Counted from the first letter of the stretch, positions 21,064-32,659 are shown. The stretch: DNA of 58,233 nucleotides from Mesostigma viride (GCA_009746045.1 RPFO01000648.1:188001-246233), one strand, 5' to 3'. Notes: generated by a model from the letters alone, not told the origin. A program made the numbers and translations.

Positions 21064-24000
21064 CTAGAGCTTGTGCAGGGTTTTATATTCCTGCAGCAGG
21101 CGACTACACCCATCTAGCTCACTCTCCGTATACCAGACCTTATCTACTTCACTACGAGCATACATCCACTTCACTTTATACTGACGCTGGGTACCGCGGC
21201 CCTTTTTGATATCTCTATGGGCCACGATGCTTTCTACTTCGTCTTCTACTTCCCCAGTGTCAGGGTTATGCTCTAAAGGGGCAGGCGCTAGCTCTCTACC
21301 AGCGAACGTACTAGGGTGGTACAGTTTCAGCTGGCTCCTATGGAAGGTGTTTGAATGTGTCTGCCAAGAGGTAGGGATATCGACTTTATATAGAAATTTC
21401 CTACTCTAGACAAAACATGGAAGGGTCCTAAGAAGGCGGGCCTAAGTTTGACCTTAAGTTCTGCTTCAAACTTATGAGCAAAACGGCCAACACGGGGGCC
21501 TTCTACTAATACTAGATCTCCTATTTCTATCTCAGGTGCTCTTCTATCTAAGGAGGCACGCAACCTAGCAAGGTACTTAGACTGAGCTTTTTGGTACCCT
21601 GAGATCGCGTGGTCATGAGCAGTTTTCATTCTATCTAGTAAGGACTGTACACCTTCTACAGTATCTCGGGACACATCATCCTTGTCCCGTAGAGGACTAG
21701 CTAAGAGAGAGGTAGGGGTAAGAGGCTGTCTACCAGTATCTAGGAAGAAGGGCGTATATCCATGCGCAGCCTGGGGGCAATTGTTGAGGGAGAATCTACC
21801 AAACATAAATAATCCTCCCAATCACTTCCCGAGCCATTACATAGTGCCTAAGCGCTTCTTCCACTACCCTATTAAGACGCTCTACTAAATGAGAGGAGGA
21901 GGAGTGGTAGGCAGTACCGTAGGTAACCTTGGTACCGATGGCAGCGAAAAACTGCTGCCAAAAATCTGAGGTAAATAACTTATCCTTATCACTAATAAAC
22001 TGCCTACTCAAACCATGATATCTGTATACATTATTGAGGTATAGGCGTGCGCAATCACGTGCTGTGAGTTCTAAAGGACACGGCACGAGATGGCACATAC
22101 GAGTAAAACGATCTATGAACACAAGGATTGGGCATTGCCCCTATCATTCTTTCTAAAAGGTCCTACAAAATCCATCATGATAGAATCCCACGGCATGATG
22201 GGGTCAGGCAAGGTCCTAGGTTCTGCTATCTGTCCTACGTTATTGGGTTTCATCTCCTGGCAAGATTGACAAGTTCTAACATACTCATCTACATCCTTAT
22301 AAAGGGAAGGCCAGTAATAAGAGCGGGCTACTAGGTCCCGTACCCGTTTACCACCCTGATGAGCAGCTAAGTCATGCAACTCAAAGAGCAAGGAGGAGCG
22401 ACAGATAGGAGGGACATACAGGCGCCATTGAGGGGGAGAATCTGCTATCTGCACATATAAAAACCCACCTACAAATTTACAAGGGTGCTTGCCTAATTGT
22501 TGGGGATGTGCAGCAATGGCAGCTAATGCTTCCGGCTCAGTGGCCGTAAATCTACTAATAAGGCGTTCAAGATCAGAGGTAGGCATCGCTACAGAGGTAT
22601 CCAGAACAGGTTTAAAGAGATCTCCTACCGCCTTGCCAAAGAGAAGGGGAGGTCCTAGAGGGACTACGTTTTCATAAGACTTTCCTGACCTAGTCGCTAT
22701 ATGGCTAAGCGGTATAGAAATTTTATTTTTCCCCTCCCCCCCCACCGAGGCCACGGGAAGGGCCTCACACGGGAGAGAGAGTCCTACGTGAGAAAGGAGA
22801 TCAGGCATGCGAACAGCTGTATGAAAGAGGTAGGCATAGGATTCATCATCAGGTAGTTCACCATAAGGGGTTACACCCATAGTAGTAGGAACTAGAGTAG
22901 TATTGAGAACATCAAGGTCCTCGAAAAAGGAATAGTCTGCACGACGAGAGAGTGCATCTGGTACTATGTTATCTACACCCTTGACATACTGAAGTTTAAA
23001 AGGGGAAAACTGTGCTAAAAATTCCATCCAGCGCGCTTGCCGAGGGGTAAGGTTGGGTTGGGAGAGAAGATGGGTAAGGGGACGGTGATCCGTTTGGATA
23101 ACTAATCTATAAGGATCTAGCTCACAGGGTTCATTCAGGCAGACATCAAATTGAGCACCTTTAAGAAAGTGCTGCCACGCGTGGCAACAATACACCACCG
23201 CTAAGAGTTCCTGCTGGTGTACGGGATAGTTACGCTCCGCAGGGAGCATTGTCCTAGAGATATACTCAATTGGCTGTAAGCCCTGACCCTGATCCTGGAG
23301 AAGGACGCCCCTATAGCTACCTTACTAGCATCTGTAGCTACAACAAAGGGTTTAGTAGTATCCGGTAGGATGAGTACAGGAGGGGAAAGGAGTAGGGATT
23401 TTAGACACTGAAAAGCCGACTGACATTCACTACTCCAAACAAAGGGGATATCCTTCTTTAATAAATGATTAATAGGGGCTGCTATAGTTGCGAAACGCGG
23501 GATAAAACGCCTATAGTAAGAAGCAATTCCTAGAAAACTACGTACACCTTTAACGTCGGTAGGGTAGGCCATTCCTGAATTGACTTAGTTTTATCCGGGT
23601 CGGTAGCGACCCCGGCATCTGACAGAACGTGCCCTAAAAATGGGACACTCCTACCCGAACGAACTTTAGCACGGCGCGCCCACAAAGAATTTTCAGCCAT
23701 TATTTCTAATACTTTCTTTAAATCACGTAGGTGCGTTTCAAAATCAGGAGAGTAAATAAGAATATCATCTAAGTAAGCTTGAGCACAAGAACGGTCATGC
23801 TCAGATAAAGAAACAGAGGAGAAGGAAGGATCCTTTAAATCAGAGGACACCTGAGGAAGGTGAGAATTTCCCATAACAGGTCTAAGCACTTCATTCATTA
23901 ACATTTGAAAAGAGGCAGGCGAGTTACAGAGTCCCATAGCCGCTACTCTAAACTGGTAATGACCAAAAGGGGTAGCAAAGGCGGTTTTATGGCAATCCTC

Positions 24001-24996
24001 AGGAGCTATCCGCAACTGCCAAAAACCATCCGCACAATCCAGTACTGTGAAACAAGTGGAACCTTTAACCTTATTAAATATATCATCAATACGAGGTAGA
24101 GGGTATTTAGACTTCACAGTAATATCATTCAACTTCCTATAATCAGTAACTAGGCGAAACTTGCCATTTGGCTTAGGAACTAACAGGACACCAGCTGAGT
24201 AGGGAGAGTTACTAGGCTCTATCAATCCTGCTTCTAATAGTGACACTAAAATCTGTTTTAGTTCCTTTAACTCGGTAGGGCCCATTCTATACATCGGAGA
24301 GTGCGTAGGAACTGCACCGTCCTTGATAACTACACGGTGTAAAACAGAACGAGGAGGAGGATAAGAAGGAGTCTTTTCTTCAAAAACTTTTGAGGAATCT
24401 ATCACAGCCATGTATCTTACTATTTCATTTTCAGTAAATCCCACTCCTATTGTATCCACTGTGTTTATATCTATATCCACACTATTATTAGTGATAGGTA
24501 TCTCCTGTACTTCTAACTGAAGGAACATACATAATAAATATCCATATTCCTTTAATTCAGAACGCAACTCATCATTGGACATTAATACTTCAGGTATAGG
24601 TCTTACAGGAGGATCAACAGGTGTAGGAGGAGTAATATCTACCAAGGATAAATTTTCCAATCTATAATGACGTTCCGGTACCCAGTAAGAGCTATCTGGA
24701 AACCAAATGACCATGGTATCATAATTAATAGTAATCTTATTATCCTGGTGCCAATCTAATCCTAGTAATACATCAGCGGTAGTGATAGGGCCTATAGTGG
24801 CCGTCAGGTTGACAGTACGTCCTTGTATGACCAGGGGAAGGGACACCGTACCCGGGGAATGACTGGTGCGACCATCAGCATAATGAACAGTGACAGGTTT
24901 GGTGTGAGGGGTAGGGACTAGTCCTAAACGCCTAACTAGGGCCTCGCTCACAAAGGAGCTAGCCGCACCGCTATCTACCAACACAGAGACATTCAA
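21064..24996 (-). CDS. pol polyprotein (protease, RT, RNase H, integrase, chromodomain)
   Basis: Catalyses reverse transcription and integration. Domains in order: aspartic protease (VLVDSGAASSF, residues 5-15 of the first ORF); RT with DYRKLN, the LDCADGFWQL box (Asp320) and YLDD (residues 408-411); an insertion of about 28 residues lies between the FQMLMNEVLRP motif and YLDD, where chromoviruses have about 10. RNase H follows (TDASKVAIGASF; DALSRRADYS at its end), then the integrase zinc domain (H-x4-H and CQSC), core (MMDFVGPF; SDKDKLFTS; HLVERLNR), a GPY-like C-terminal module (LRPAFLGPFHVLSRVG) and a chromodomain (EVESIVAHRDIKKGRGTQRQ, then YKVKWMYA) ending at the stop at 21,064. Frame breaks occur near 23,550, 23,230, 22,125, 21,810 and 21,390. 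The chromodomain probably targets integration to marked chromatin. Confidence 0.9.
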
Positions 24997-25439
24997 AGTT
25001 CATCAGCATGCAAGAAAGGGTCTACAACAGTGTGGGGAACGGTTAAACCACCATTCAAGAACATAAGAGGACGCACACGTAGTGGTAGGGAAGATTCAGC
25101 TCCTACAGAGGTTATAAAAACAGGCAGGCAAAAATTTTTATCTGGGGTACTATCTAAGGACCTGTCCAGGTTACCCCCGGCTGACAGGCCTACTGTTCCC
25201 CCTCCCCCCCCAAATCCATAGGAACTAACCCCGAAGAAGACCCTGGCGAAAAAGCCACTGCTGGAGGGTCACGAGGGAGCGAAGAGGGTGCGGGAGCCTG
25301 ATTATCATAGGGGAACCCTGGGGGTCCTGCCTGCACAGCATTCAGCCTACTAGGGGTAGCTGAGGGAATGCGTCCTGAAGTAGGACGAATAGGAGCACGC
25401 TGAGGGGTACGAGGAGGGCGAGCGTCGGGATGAGGGGGA

Positions 25440-26917
25440 GCACCCGAAAGGAACTTGGGGCACTCACGTTTAAGATGACCTACTTCCTTACAATGATAGC
25501 ATGTGATATGAGAGACATCAAGGCTGAAAGGTCAGTAACACAGATATCTAATTCTTCTACATAGGAGTTCTCCTCCTCAGGGGTAAGGATAATATTATTA
25601 ATACGGGAACGGGTAGGAAGAGAAGGGTGGTGAAGAAATCTGCTACACGCAAGAGATGCTGGCGCACATGCTTGAGGGGCAGATCAGTAAAACGGTAGGC
25701 AGAGAACTGGCGCTTGACTTCACGTAATAAGGGTCTACTGAGGCCTTGGAGGAAGCGAGCACGTACTTCTGCACCCGACAAATCCCTAATTCGTACCATC
25801 TGAGCATCAAACTCTTTCATATACTCCTTAAATGATTTAGTACCCTGCTGCAAGGTACCAAAGGCTAATCTATCCTGCCAATCTGAATCAGGAGGGACTA
25901 AATGGTTCTCTAAACGCTTAAACAATTCTGCTACAGAGTTAGGGTAGGCATGAGAGGCCAAAGACTCACACTGAATGAGGTTAGCAAGCTCAGGAGTAAT
26001 GCAGGTTGTAAGATAGTGAGGAACTAATACAGCATCAGAGAGACGCCATCTATTATGATTCTGCCACGACTCTGTGTTCTGGGTAAGCAACATAATAAAG
26101 GTGAAAAACTGTTGAGGGGTAGACTTGACATCCAGCTTGGGAAGGTTAGCAAAGAGGGGAAGAGCAGGGGGCTTAGGGGGATTAGAAGAGTCAGTTTTTC
26201 CCATAGGGCCACTATCTTCCACTGCTACATAAGCGGGATAGAAGGAAGGAAGAGGAAAAGTCTTGGGTAGGGGTCTAGAAGGGGCCACCGTTTCAGGCTG
26301 GTGCCCATAGAGAAGGGGACAGTATATTGCTCACGAAGAGAGGAGTAGGCAAAATGATCATAATTTCTATCATCTAGGGGCATGGTGCTGAAATCACTAT
26401 TAACTTCTAAATCAGCCACACGGGTAGGGACCTGGGCTGCCTCATAGGCCGTCTCAGGGTAGGACCAGGAAGCAGGTGGGTAAAAGGGAACTGCACTAGG
26501 GCGCCCAGAAGGGCCGACAGGGGCAGAGGCACGACCCGTGTTAAAAGCAGGCATGGAAGGCACAGGGTGGGAAGGAGGCCTAGAACATTGTTAGTTAGTG
26601 AGGACCTGCTGGGGGTTGAGCCAAGGTTGCAGGAGGGGCAGGGGCCTGGTTCAGGGTAAGGGAAGGGTCATCACTAAATCTGACATGCATACGTTGTTCA
26701 TAGGTAGGAGGGGTAAGTGAGGGACGACGGCGACCACCAGCAACAGGAGAAGGAGGTGAGGTACGAAGATTACCTTGAGGAGTGAGATGGTGCACCGTTT
26801 CAAGTGAGTCCCGTCGGTTACCACGATTGTTGTTATGGTTGTTATATTATTATTATTATTACTCATAGTAGGAGTGTTGGTAGGTATAGGCGACATGTTA
26901 CCACCCACTGGATCCAT
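25440..26917 (-). CDS. gag polyprotein with CCHC knuckle
   Basis: Capsid/nucleocapsid precursor. The start is the Met at 26,917 (MDPVGGNMSPIPTN), followed by Asn/Pro/Ser-rich sequence, then the retrotransposon-gag core (26,288-25,557: for example FKEYMKEFDAQMVRIRDLSG and EVRARFLQGLSRPLLREVKR). The zinc knuckle CYHCKEVGHLKREC is at 25,460-25,501. Single-base frame breaks occur near 26,800, 26,570, 26,290 and 25,600. The Pro/Gly-rich stretch from 25,440 to 25,000 links to the protease and is probably read as Gag-Pol. Confidence 0.85.
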
Positions 26918-27018
26918 TTTTAATTAAGTAAAGGAATAGGAATCTAGATGAAAGCAACAAAGGAAAAAGGAAAAACCTTGAAGGTCTGAAGCAAGAACAA
27001 AATTAAAATCAATCCTTT

Positions 27019-27408
27019 TTAACAACAGTAATGATAGGGAGCCAAACTCCAAAGTGAGAGGAGTATCTGAGGTAGATGAAGATGCAGCCCGTTTAGGGGA
27101 GAAGAAGGAGGGGTAGCAAAGACTAGAGCTTCTACGGGAGGACGACCATGAGGAATAGGGCGTACGTGCAGGCCTAAATCTGATTGGCTATGATCTATAA
27201 GGAACTGCTGAGCTTCTTCGAAGGTCATAAATTTCTTATACCTAATTACGTTGTATACACGGTTCTGGACAATCTTCCTAGCGTCGGACCAAGAAAGGAA
27301 AATGGAGGACCATTGAGGCGTAATCACTACGTAATATTTAGCTAGACTATTATCACTGAAGAATGGGAAGGAGCAGTAAAAGATCGCCGCTGGCTCATGG
27401 TAACGCAC
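27019..27408 (-). CDS. ORF0: RNase-H1-type hybrid-binding (Cauli_VI-like) domain protein
   Basis: A 129-codon ORF upstream of gag. Residues about 24-75 read KYYVVITPQWSSIFLSWSDA, then ARKIVQNRVYNVIRYKKF, then MTFEEAQQFL. This matches the fold signature of the RNase H1 N-terminal hybrid-binding domain (pattern YYxVxxG...GIxxSWxxxxxxVxG....YKxFxTxEEAxxxL), the family also called Cauli_VI/viroplasmin-like. Such domains bind RNA-DNA hybrids or double-stranded RNA. The ORF is in a different frame from gag and ends about 100 bp before it. Its role in this element is inferred only. Met at 27,408 is the first in frame, but a later Met is possible. Confidence 0.65.
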   Translation of the reverse strand: MRYHEPAAIFYCSFPFFSDNSLAKYYVVITPQWSSIFLSWSDARKIVQNRVYNVIRYKKFMTFEEAQQFLIDHSQSDLGLHVRPIPHGRPPVEALVFATPPSSPLNGLHLHLPQILLSLWSLAPYHYCC

Positions 27409-27915
27409 CTTGTTCTTGAGTAGTCACGATAGGAGTGGAAGGGGTAGGAGTCGACTTAGCTGGGTTATCTGGATCACCGAAATGACGGGGCGGCAATAGT
27501 CCAGCGCTCGTAGTCCTAAAGTCAGCGACCCAGTGAGTTTCTGCGAGTGCGGCCGTCTAATGAGCAGCAACACGAAGGAAAAGGTGGAACCTACCACGAT
27601 GCAGAAAAGTGTAATCTACGAGACGCTAGTCGTCTCTCTAACGCAGAACCAAAACCACCTATCTACGACAGTAGGCCACATTCTCAAGAAAACAAAACGA
27701 GGAAAAGGAAAAGGAACTAGCTACGTGAGGAGTTCATCCGCTTTGAGCAGGTCTAACTTCTAGGCAGGGCGTGTCCCGAATCGGGCAGCACTACCCCCCC
27801 AGCTCGCAGGCGACCCGCCCATTACCTGTCAAGTAGGTGTCGTCTTCATTTTCCCGGACGCGGAAGGGTTGATTCAATGACGTATGTTGCAGGGGATCGT
27901 CGTCTGGTTCTCTAC

Positions 27916-27936
27916 CTAAAATTCCTCCGAGTCCAT
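27916..27936 (-). other. Candidate primer-binding site
   Basis: In coding orientation the 5' LTR end (GCGTAACA) is followed, after one base, by TGGACTCGGAGGAATTTT. A TGG start right after the LTR fits pairing with a tRNA 3' CCA end. The tRNA species was not identified. Confidence 0.5.
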
Positions 27937-28510
27937 TGTTACGCCGCGGGTATCTACCACTACCTCTACCTCTACCTGGCCTGATGCTACCTAAACTAGT
28001 CAAGCCACCTCTAGTTAATCCTCTAGCGAAAGACGAACGAGACGATCCAGATCTCAATGCATTAACGTAAGTGTTGCTATAATACGCCATAAGCCATTTA
28101 TACAACCCGTTTATCCAGGAATAGAGGAAGGAAACACAACTACACTGCCGTGACCCAAGCCTAAATGTGTTAATTCATTTAACACACGCCGAGTGCACAC
28201 ACGAGGGGTAGAACGTGCATAAATGGTCACCAACGGTCCAACACGCTCGGGCCGACATGGCCCTCGCCTACAGATGCACGCTGGTCCACTACATCTACAG
28301 ATGCACGCTGGTCCACTACATTCTACCAAAGGATCAGGACCACTAGTAAAGTACGCGGCGCGGCGCCCAACGGCACCCAATGCATGTACCACAGTACTGT
28401 TACGAGGACAATAATGTCCCGGTAGGAGCTTACACGTAAACCTAGGGACAACCGAGGCAAAAGACCTAATTTACGTCCGTAACTACAACGAATTGTTACG
28501 CGACGTAACA
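27937..28510 (-). repeat. 5' LTR (574 bp)
   Basis: Direct repeat of 17,730-18,299 with the same TG...CA ends. Promoter and poly(A) signals for the element should lie here; I could not place a clear TATA box. Confidence 0.92.
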
Positions 28511-28560
28511 AATACGTGTTACATGATCTCCCAACGGAGTCATGTTATAATTTAAATACA
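28511..28560 (+). mobile_element. LINE 3' tail remnant
   Basis: AATACGTGTTACATGATCTC with CCAACGGAGTCATGTTATAA and an A/T tail matches the LINE 3' ends at 16,290-16,345 and 39,463-39,505. It is sandwiched between the 5' LTR of the chromovirus and the DIRS-like element. Confidence 0.7.
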
Positions 28561-29297
28561 AATCCATTTCTGGCCTTGCCTTGCTTTGCATGCATCACCA
28601 CAAAACATCAAATTTATTACAATATGTGTGCTAGCTCTATACGGTGGAATAACACAGACATGTCTACCAGATGGCAACACGGCCATCTGTATGCTAGGGT
28701 GAGCACACTATGTGAATGTGCAGGGCCAGCCCACAGCAGCTGTGCCCCTGCTCTACCCCTTTTGCCAGGGTGGGTGGGTGGGAGGCAAAAGAAACAACCT
28801 GCTTCCCTAGAATGGAAGCCCACCCTTTATAGCAACCACCTCTCCAGCCAACCCCTACCTGGGTGGCTGGGGTACGGGTGCCAGCACAAAAAAATATTTT
28901 TCTAAAATTATTTTTTCCTTTGGTGCTATACGGCGTTGCATTCTCCGCTCAGCAGGTTAGTCATAGATAAAATGAGCATAGCTCACCAAATCCATTTTCT
29001 GGCCTTGCCTTGCTTTGCATGCATCACCACAAAACATCAAATTTATTACAATATGTGTGCTAGCTCTATACGGTGGAATAACACAGACATGTCTACCAGA
29101 TGGCAACACGGCCATCTGTATGCTAGGGTGAGCACACTATGTGAATGTGCAGGGCCAGCCCACAGCAGCTGTGCCCCTGCTCTACCCACATCTCCTTACA
29201 TGGCTAACAGCCGAAAAATACGTAGGACATGCAAAAAAGAAAACTTAAAACTACCTAGCTATGGGGGTACTTTGTCCCAACCCAGGTTCACCCTCGG

Positions 29298-30164
29298 TTA
29301 GTTAAACCATTTCCCCCCTGACCTCCCACACAAGGGTGAGGTCAGTTGATAGCTAAAAGACGAGAGATAAAAACAGGAGGACGTCAAAACACGACGCCAC
29401 CGAAGTGGCGCGCGGAACGCCGCTGGGTCAAAACCCAGGGCCTGAGCCCAGAGGGCGGGTGGGATGTCGCGCCCCAGGAGGCTGCGGTGGAGGCCAATGT
29501 AGCGCGTGACCGAGAGGGCCGAAGCCCACCGGCCGCGCAGCTGGATGGCCTCCGGCGACTCGCCAGCGATGGCGTCGTGCGTCGCCCCCCCATGCCGGAG
29601 GCTGTGAAAAGAAAACATCCCTGGGATGCCCATGCGGGCCTGCACAGCCTCCCACTGCTGCCTAGCCTGGCTGTACGTTAAGCCCCGAAAGAGGAGTGCC
29701 TCCGGGGGCTGGCCAGCCGTCAGACGTCGCAGGAGCCACAAAGAAAGTGGATCCCGGACGAGGACGTGCTGGGCCGCCCCCTGCGCAGTTTTGGGGTTGC
29801 GCAGCACAAGGGCACCGACCATGGGCCCTGGCTCGAGAAGGGGGTGGCCGGGATGAGCCACATCCCGAACCCGCAGCCCTAGCGCCTCGCTAATGCGTAA
29901 ATACTGCTGGAAAGCAATAATAATCAACGCACTCAAGTGCACCTGTCGACGTGAAACTAGCAACAGGGCAGTGAAATAGCAAAGGCGCCAGGGCATAGGC
30001 GGAGGGCTGACAGCCGGAACAAGCCGCTGCCAACCTGCTAGCAGGCGGTCCGCCAGTACCCAATTCCGAACAATGTCGGGGTAGTACAGGTGGAGACAGG
30101 CCTTGGCATGCTGGCATAAGGTACGCCCCGCCCGCCCCTGGCATGGTAGACAGCAGAAATCCAC
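29298..30164 (-). CDS. Tyrosine recombinase (YR), DIRS copy 1
   Basis: Integrates the circular cDNA of DIRS-like elements in place of a DDE integrase. The open frame runs 288 codons from MDFCCLPCQG. Catalytic signatures: the first Arg in QQYLRISEALGLRV, H-x-x-R in FHSLRHGGATHD, and the nucleophile Tyr in SVTRYIGLHR. An N-terminal SAM-like core-binding segment (LPAYRRAAAVYVAW) lies upstream in a neighbouring frame, so the full protein would start before this Met and cross a frame change near 30,125-30,140. This copy of the catalytic domain is intact. Confidence 0.85.
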   Translation of the reverse strand: MDFCCLPCQGRAGRTLCQHAKACLHLYYPDIVRNWVLADRLLAGWQRLVPAVSPPPMPWRLCYFTALLLVSRRQVHLSALIIIAFQQYLRISEALGLRVRDVAHPGHPLLEPGPMVGALVLRNPKTAQGAAQHVLVRDPLSLWLLRRLTAGQPPEALLFRGLTYSQARQQWEAVQARMGIPGMFSFHSLRHGGATHDAIAGESPEAIQLRGRWASALSVTRYIGLHRSLLGRDIPPALWAQALGFDPAAFRAPLRWRRVLTSSCFYLSSFSYQLTSPLCGRSGGKWFN

Positions 30165-30801
30165 TCACAGAAAATGGCTTCCGCGTCAGCTGGGTCGACA
30201 GGGCCAGGTGGCGCCCACGCCACGTAGACAGCCGCCGCACGCCGGTACGCTGGCAAGGTAGACACAGGGTTGACTGTGCCTTCCAAAGTGCCAAGTCCCG
30301 AGGGCGTCGCGCCACCTCAGGCCCAGGGTTGGGATGCACGTCACCACACCGGGTCAAGTCAGGAATCCAAGCGCCACGCCGACTGGCCTTGTCAGCTGGG
30401 TTGTGGTCGGTAGCCACCCAGACCCAGTGGCTCTGCGTGTCGCCAGCCAGTGACAGAGCGCAGTAGCGCCGAACCAGCTGGTTGAGGCGGTAGGAAGACG
30501 ACCGCCCTCTGACAAACGCCCCCACCACAGCACTGGAGTCTACGAGCCGGACGACTCGCTTACCTCGACACGCCTTGGTCCGGCACGACCACTCGACCCC
30601 CTGTGTCGCAGCAATCGCCTCCTTGACGTTGATGTGGTTAGGCTGCCCCCGCCACCGGTAGGACAGTGCCGTACGCCAGTGGCCACTATCCAGCAGGCTG
30701 TAGTCCCCCTCCTCCATGCGCTCCAGGTCCCAGTCCTCCCCAGACGTTAAAGCTGTCGTCCGCCACCCCGCGCTTCGCGCCGGGTCGCCAGCCGGGCACA
30801 A
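30038..30801 (-). CDS. RNase H domain with 2A-like motif, DIRS copy 1
   Basis: Contains the DIRS-type RNase H residues: NHINVKEAIAATQGVEWS (Glu), VRLVDSSAVVGAFVRG (Asp), and VATDHNPADKASRRG (Asp). Next come LTRCGDVHPNPGP, a 2A-like sequence, and the start of the recombinase N-terminal domain. The first Asp (SDASGSGGGVVYRD) is upstream across a frame break near 30,780. Confidence 0.75.
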
Positions 30802-30870
30802 TCGGCCCCAGGCAGGTCCCTGTAGACCACCCCACCGCCGGAGCCGCTCGCATCACTTGCGACGACCCGG

Positions 30871-32109
30871 TCAGAAAGGGGCCGGGCCCTGGCCGCCCTC
30901 AAAAGGGGCCAGGTCGATCGCCGCCTGAAGCTCCTGGCGGGCCCCCGCAGGGAGGCGCCAGCGGCGCCCAGGCAGGGAGGCATTCATTGCTGCTAGCAGC
31001 CGGTACGTCTCAGACCACACCGAAAGCATGGGGCGGCACAGCAGATGCATCCACACCCACTTCCCAAGCACAGAACTAAGTTCGCGGTAGTATGTAAACC
31101 CGCGATCTAAGATTCTATGAGTAGCCGCGATAACTGCCACCACACGCTCAGGAACAGGCACCACGTCACCATCTCTTTGGTGAATGACACCCACCGCCTG
31201 CACACCAGTCTGCTCTGCTGTCGCCGTACCACCTTGTCAGACTTCTGCACCAGCCCAACAGCGGCGTAGGCAGCCTGAACACGATCTAGCTGCTGATTCC
31301 CCCATCCACCGACGCACAGTGGGTGAAATGGAGGTCATCGATCGTCACAGCATGCATACCTTCCAGATCCTGCCGAGATTCGAAGCACGGCGAGGGCGCC
31401 AAGGGCGCAGCAGGGTCCTCCTCCAGCGTCAGCCGACGGTCTCCCCCGCCTCGTTGGCCTCCGCCACCAGGATCAGCGCGGACATGTTGATGCTCAGCCC
31501 ACGACTAGCCTCCAACGGCGGCTTGGGGCCACAGCGGTACAACACAGACTGATGCACACACTGGGCTACGGCGACGGCCAGCTTGTTTCCCATTGGCCAG
31601 CACAACATCCACGGCCACACCTTCCGTCGAGCCCCACTCAGGCCCACCAGATCCGACCACACCGGCATCCACGCACAGTACCGCCGCATCCAAACTGGCA
31701 GGCGGAGTCTGTTGTAGTACGAATCCAAATCTGATACGCCCCCAAAAACATCCTCCCAGCGCGCGTGGGCAAATCGCAAATCACGCCAGGTGTGGTAAAA
31801 AAGCGGGCATAGGATCTGGTAGTGGCATGTTGCCACGCCGGTTGTCCACAATCAGCCGTATACGGCCGTCGGCTTTCCGACCCCAAAAGTACCGTTCACC
31901 ATAGGCGGCTCCTCCTCAAAAAATCCACCCAAATCCCCTCTTCCACACACACCGTGCAAACCCGCGCGAACTCCTCCATGCTACACCCCCGCGAGATCCG
32001 CATCGACTCTGCAAGATCCGCTCTGCTGGCTCAGCGTCCGTACCATCCTACTCTCATCATTCAAAATTGCTCCCCAAGAGGGGGTAGTAAGTTCAGCACA
32101 TCCACTTGG
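30871..32109 (-). pseudogene. Reverse transcriptase region, DIRS copy 1 (truncated by gap)
   Basis: Frames in order: VSDLDSYYNRLRLPVWMRRY (first catalytic Asp), LEASRGLSINMSALILVAEA, and MHAV-TIDDLHF-type sequence, then KWVWMHLLCRPMLSVWSETY and NASLPGRRWRLPAGARQEL. Several single-base breaks. The N-terminal part is cut by the N run. Confidence 0.65.
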
Positions 32110-32233
32110 NNNNNNNNNNNNNNNNNNNNNNNNNNNNNNNNNNNNNNNNNNNNNNNNNNNNNNNNNNNNNNNNNNNNNNNNNNNNNNNNNNNNNNNNNNN
32201 NNNNNNNNNNNNNNNNNNNNNNNNNNNNNNNNN
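32110..32233. other. Assembly gap (124 N)
   Basis: A run of 124 N. The sequence to its left ends in the RT region of DIRS copy 1 (same as 35,758-35,782). The sequence to its right starts at repeat A1 of copy 2. Confidence 1.
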
Positions 32234-32451
32234 AATCCATTTCTGGCCTTGCCTTGCTTTGCATGCATCACCAAAAACATCAAATTTATTATATGTGTGT
32301 AGCTCTATTACGGTGGAATAACACAGACATGTCTACCAGATGGCAACACGGCCATCTGTATGCTAGGGTGAGCACACTATGTGAATGTGCAGGGCCAGCC
32401 CACAGCAGCTGTGCCCCTGCTCTACCCCTTTTGCCAGGGTGGGTGGGTGGG

Positions 32452-32659
32452 AGGCAAAAGAAACAACCTGCTTCCCTAGAATGGAAGCCCACCCTTTATA
32501 GCAACCACCTCTCCAGCCAACCCCTACCTGGGTGGCTGGGGTACGGGTGCCAGCACAAAAAATATTTTTTTCTAAAATTATTTTTTCTTTGGTGCTATAC
32601 GGCGTTGCATTCTCCGCTCAGCAGGTTAGTCATAGATAAAATGAGCATAGCTCACCAAA
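32452..32659. repeat. Split direct repeat B1 of DIRS copy 2
   Basis: About 208 bp, starting AGGCAAAAGAAACAACCTGC and ending ATAGCTCACCAAA. Nearly identical to 28,783-28,990 and 37,337-37,545. Confidence 0.9.

Larger units (their letters stand above)
17730..28510 (-). mobile_element. Chromovirus (Ty3/gypsy) LTR retrotransposon, about 10.8 kb
   Basis: A full-length element on the minus strand. 5' to 3' in coding direction: LTR 28,510-27,937; PBS candidate; ORF0 with a hybrid-binding domain (27,408-27,019); gag with CCHC knuckle (26,917 to about 25,450); pol with protease, RT, RNase H, integrase and chromodomain (about 24,996-21,064); an extra ORF3 (20,990-18,669); PPT; LTR 18,299-17,730. The LTRs differ only by a few small indels, so insertion looks recent, yet all long ORFs carry single-base frame breaks. 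These may be sequencing errors or real decay. The flanking 5-mers (ctagc on the left, aatac on the right) are not a target-site duplication. Confidence 0.9.
28561..32109 (-). mobile_element. PAT/Kangaroo-like DIRS retroelement, copy 1 (5' end lost at gap)
   Basis: Left end in plus coordinates: repeat A1 (28,561-28,758), a 24-bp linker, B1 (28,783-28,990), A2 (28,988-29,187), then the recombinase, RNase H and RT regions in minus orientation until the assembly gap at 32,110. The gag part and the outer B repeat are missing. The sequence matches copy 2 (32,234-35,782) almost base for base apart from small indels. It could be a tandem neighbour or an assembly duplicate. Confidence 0.8.
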
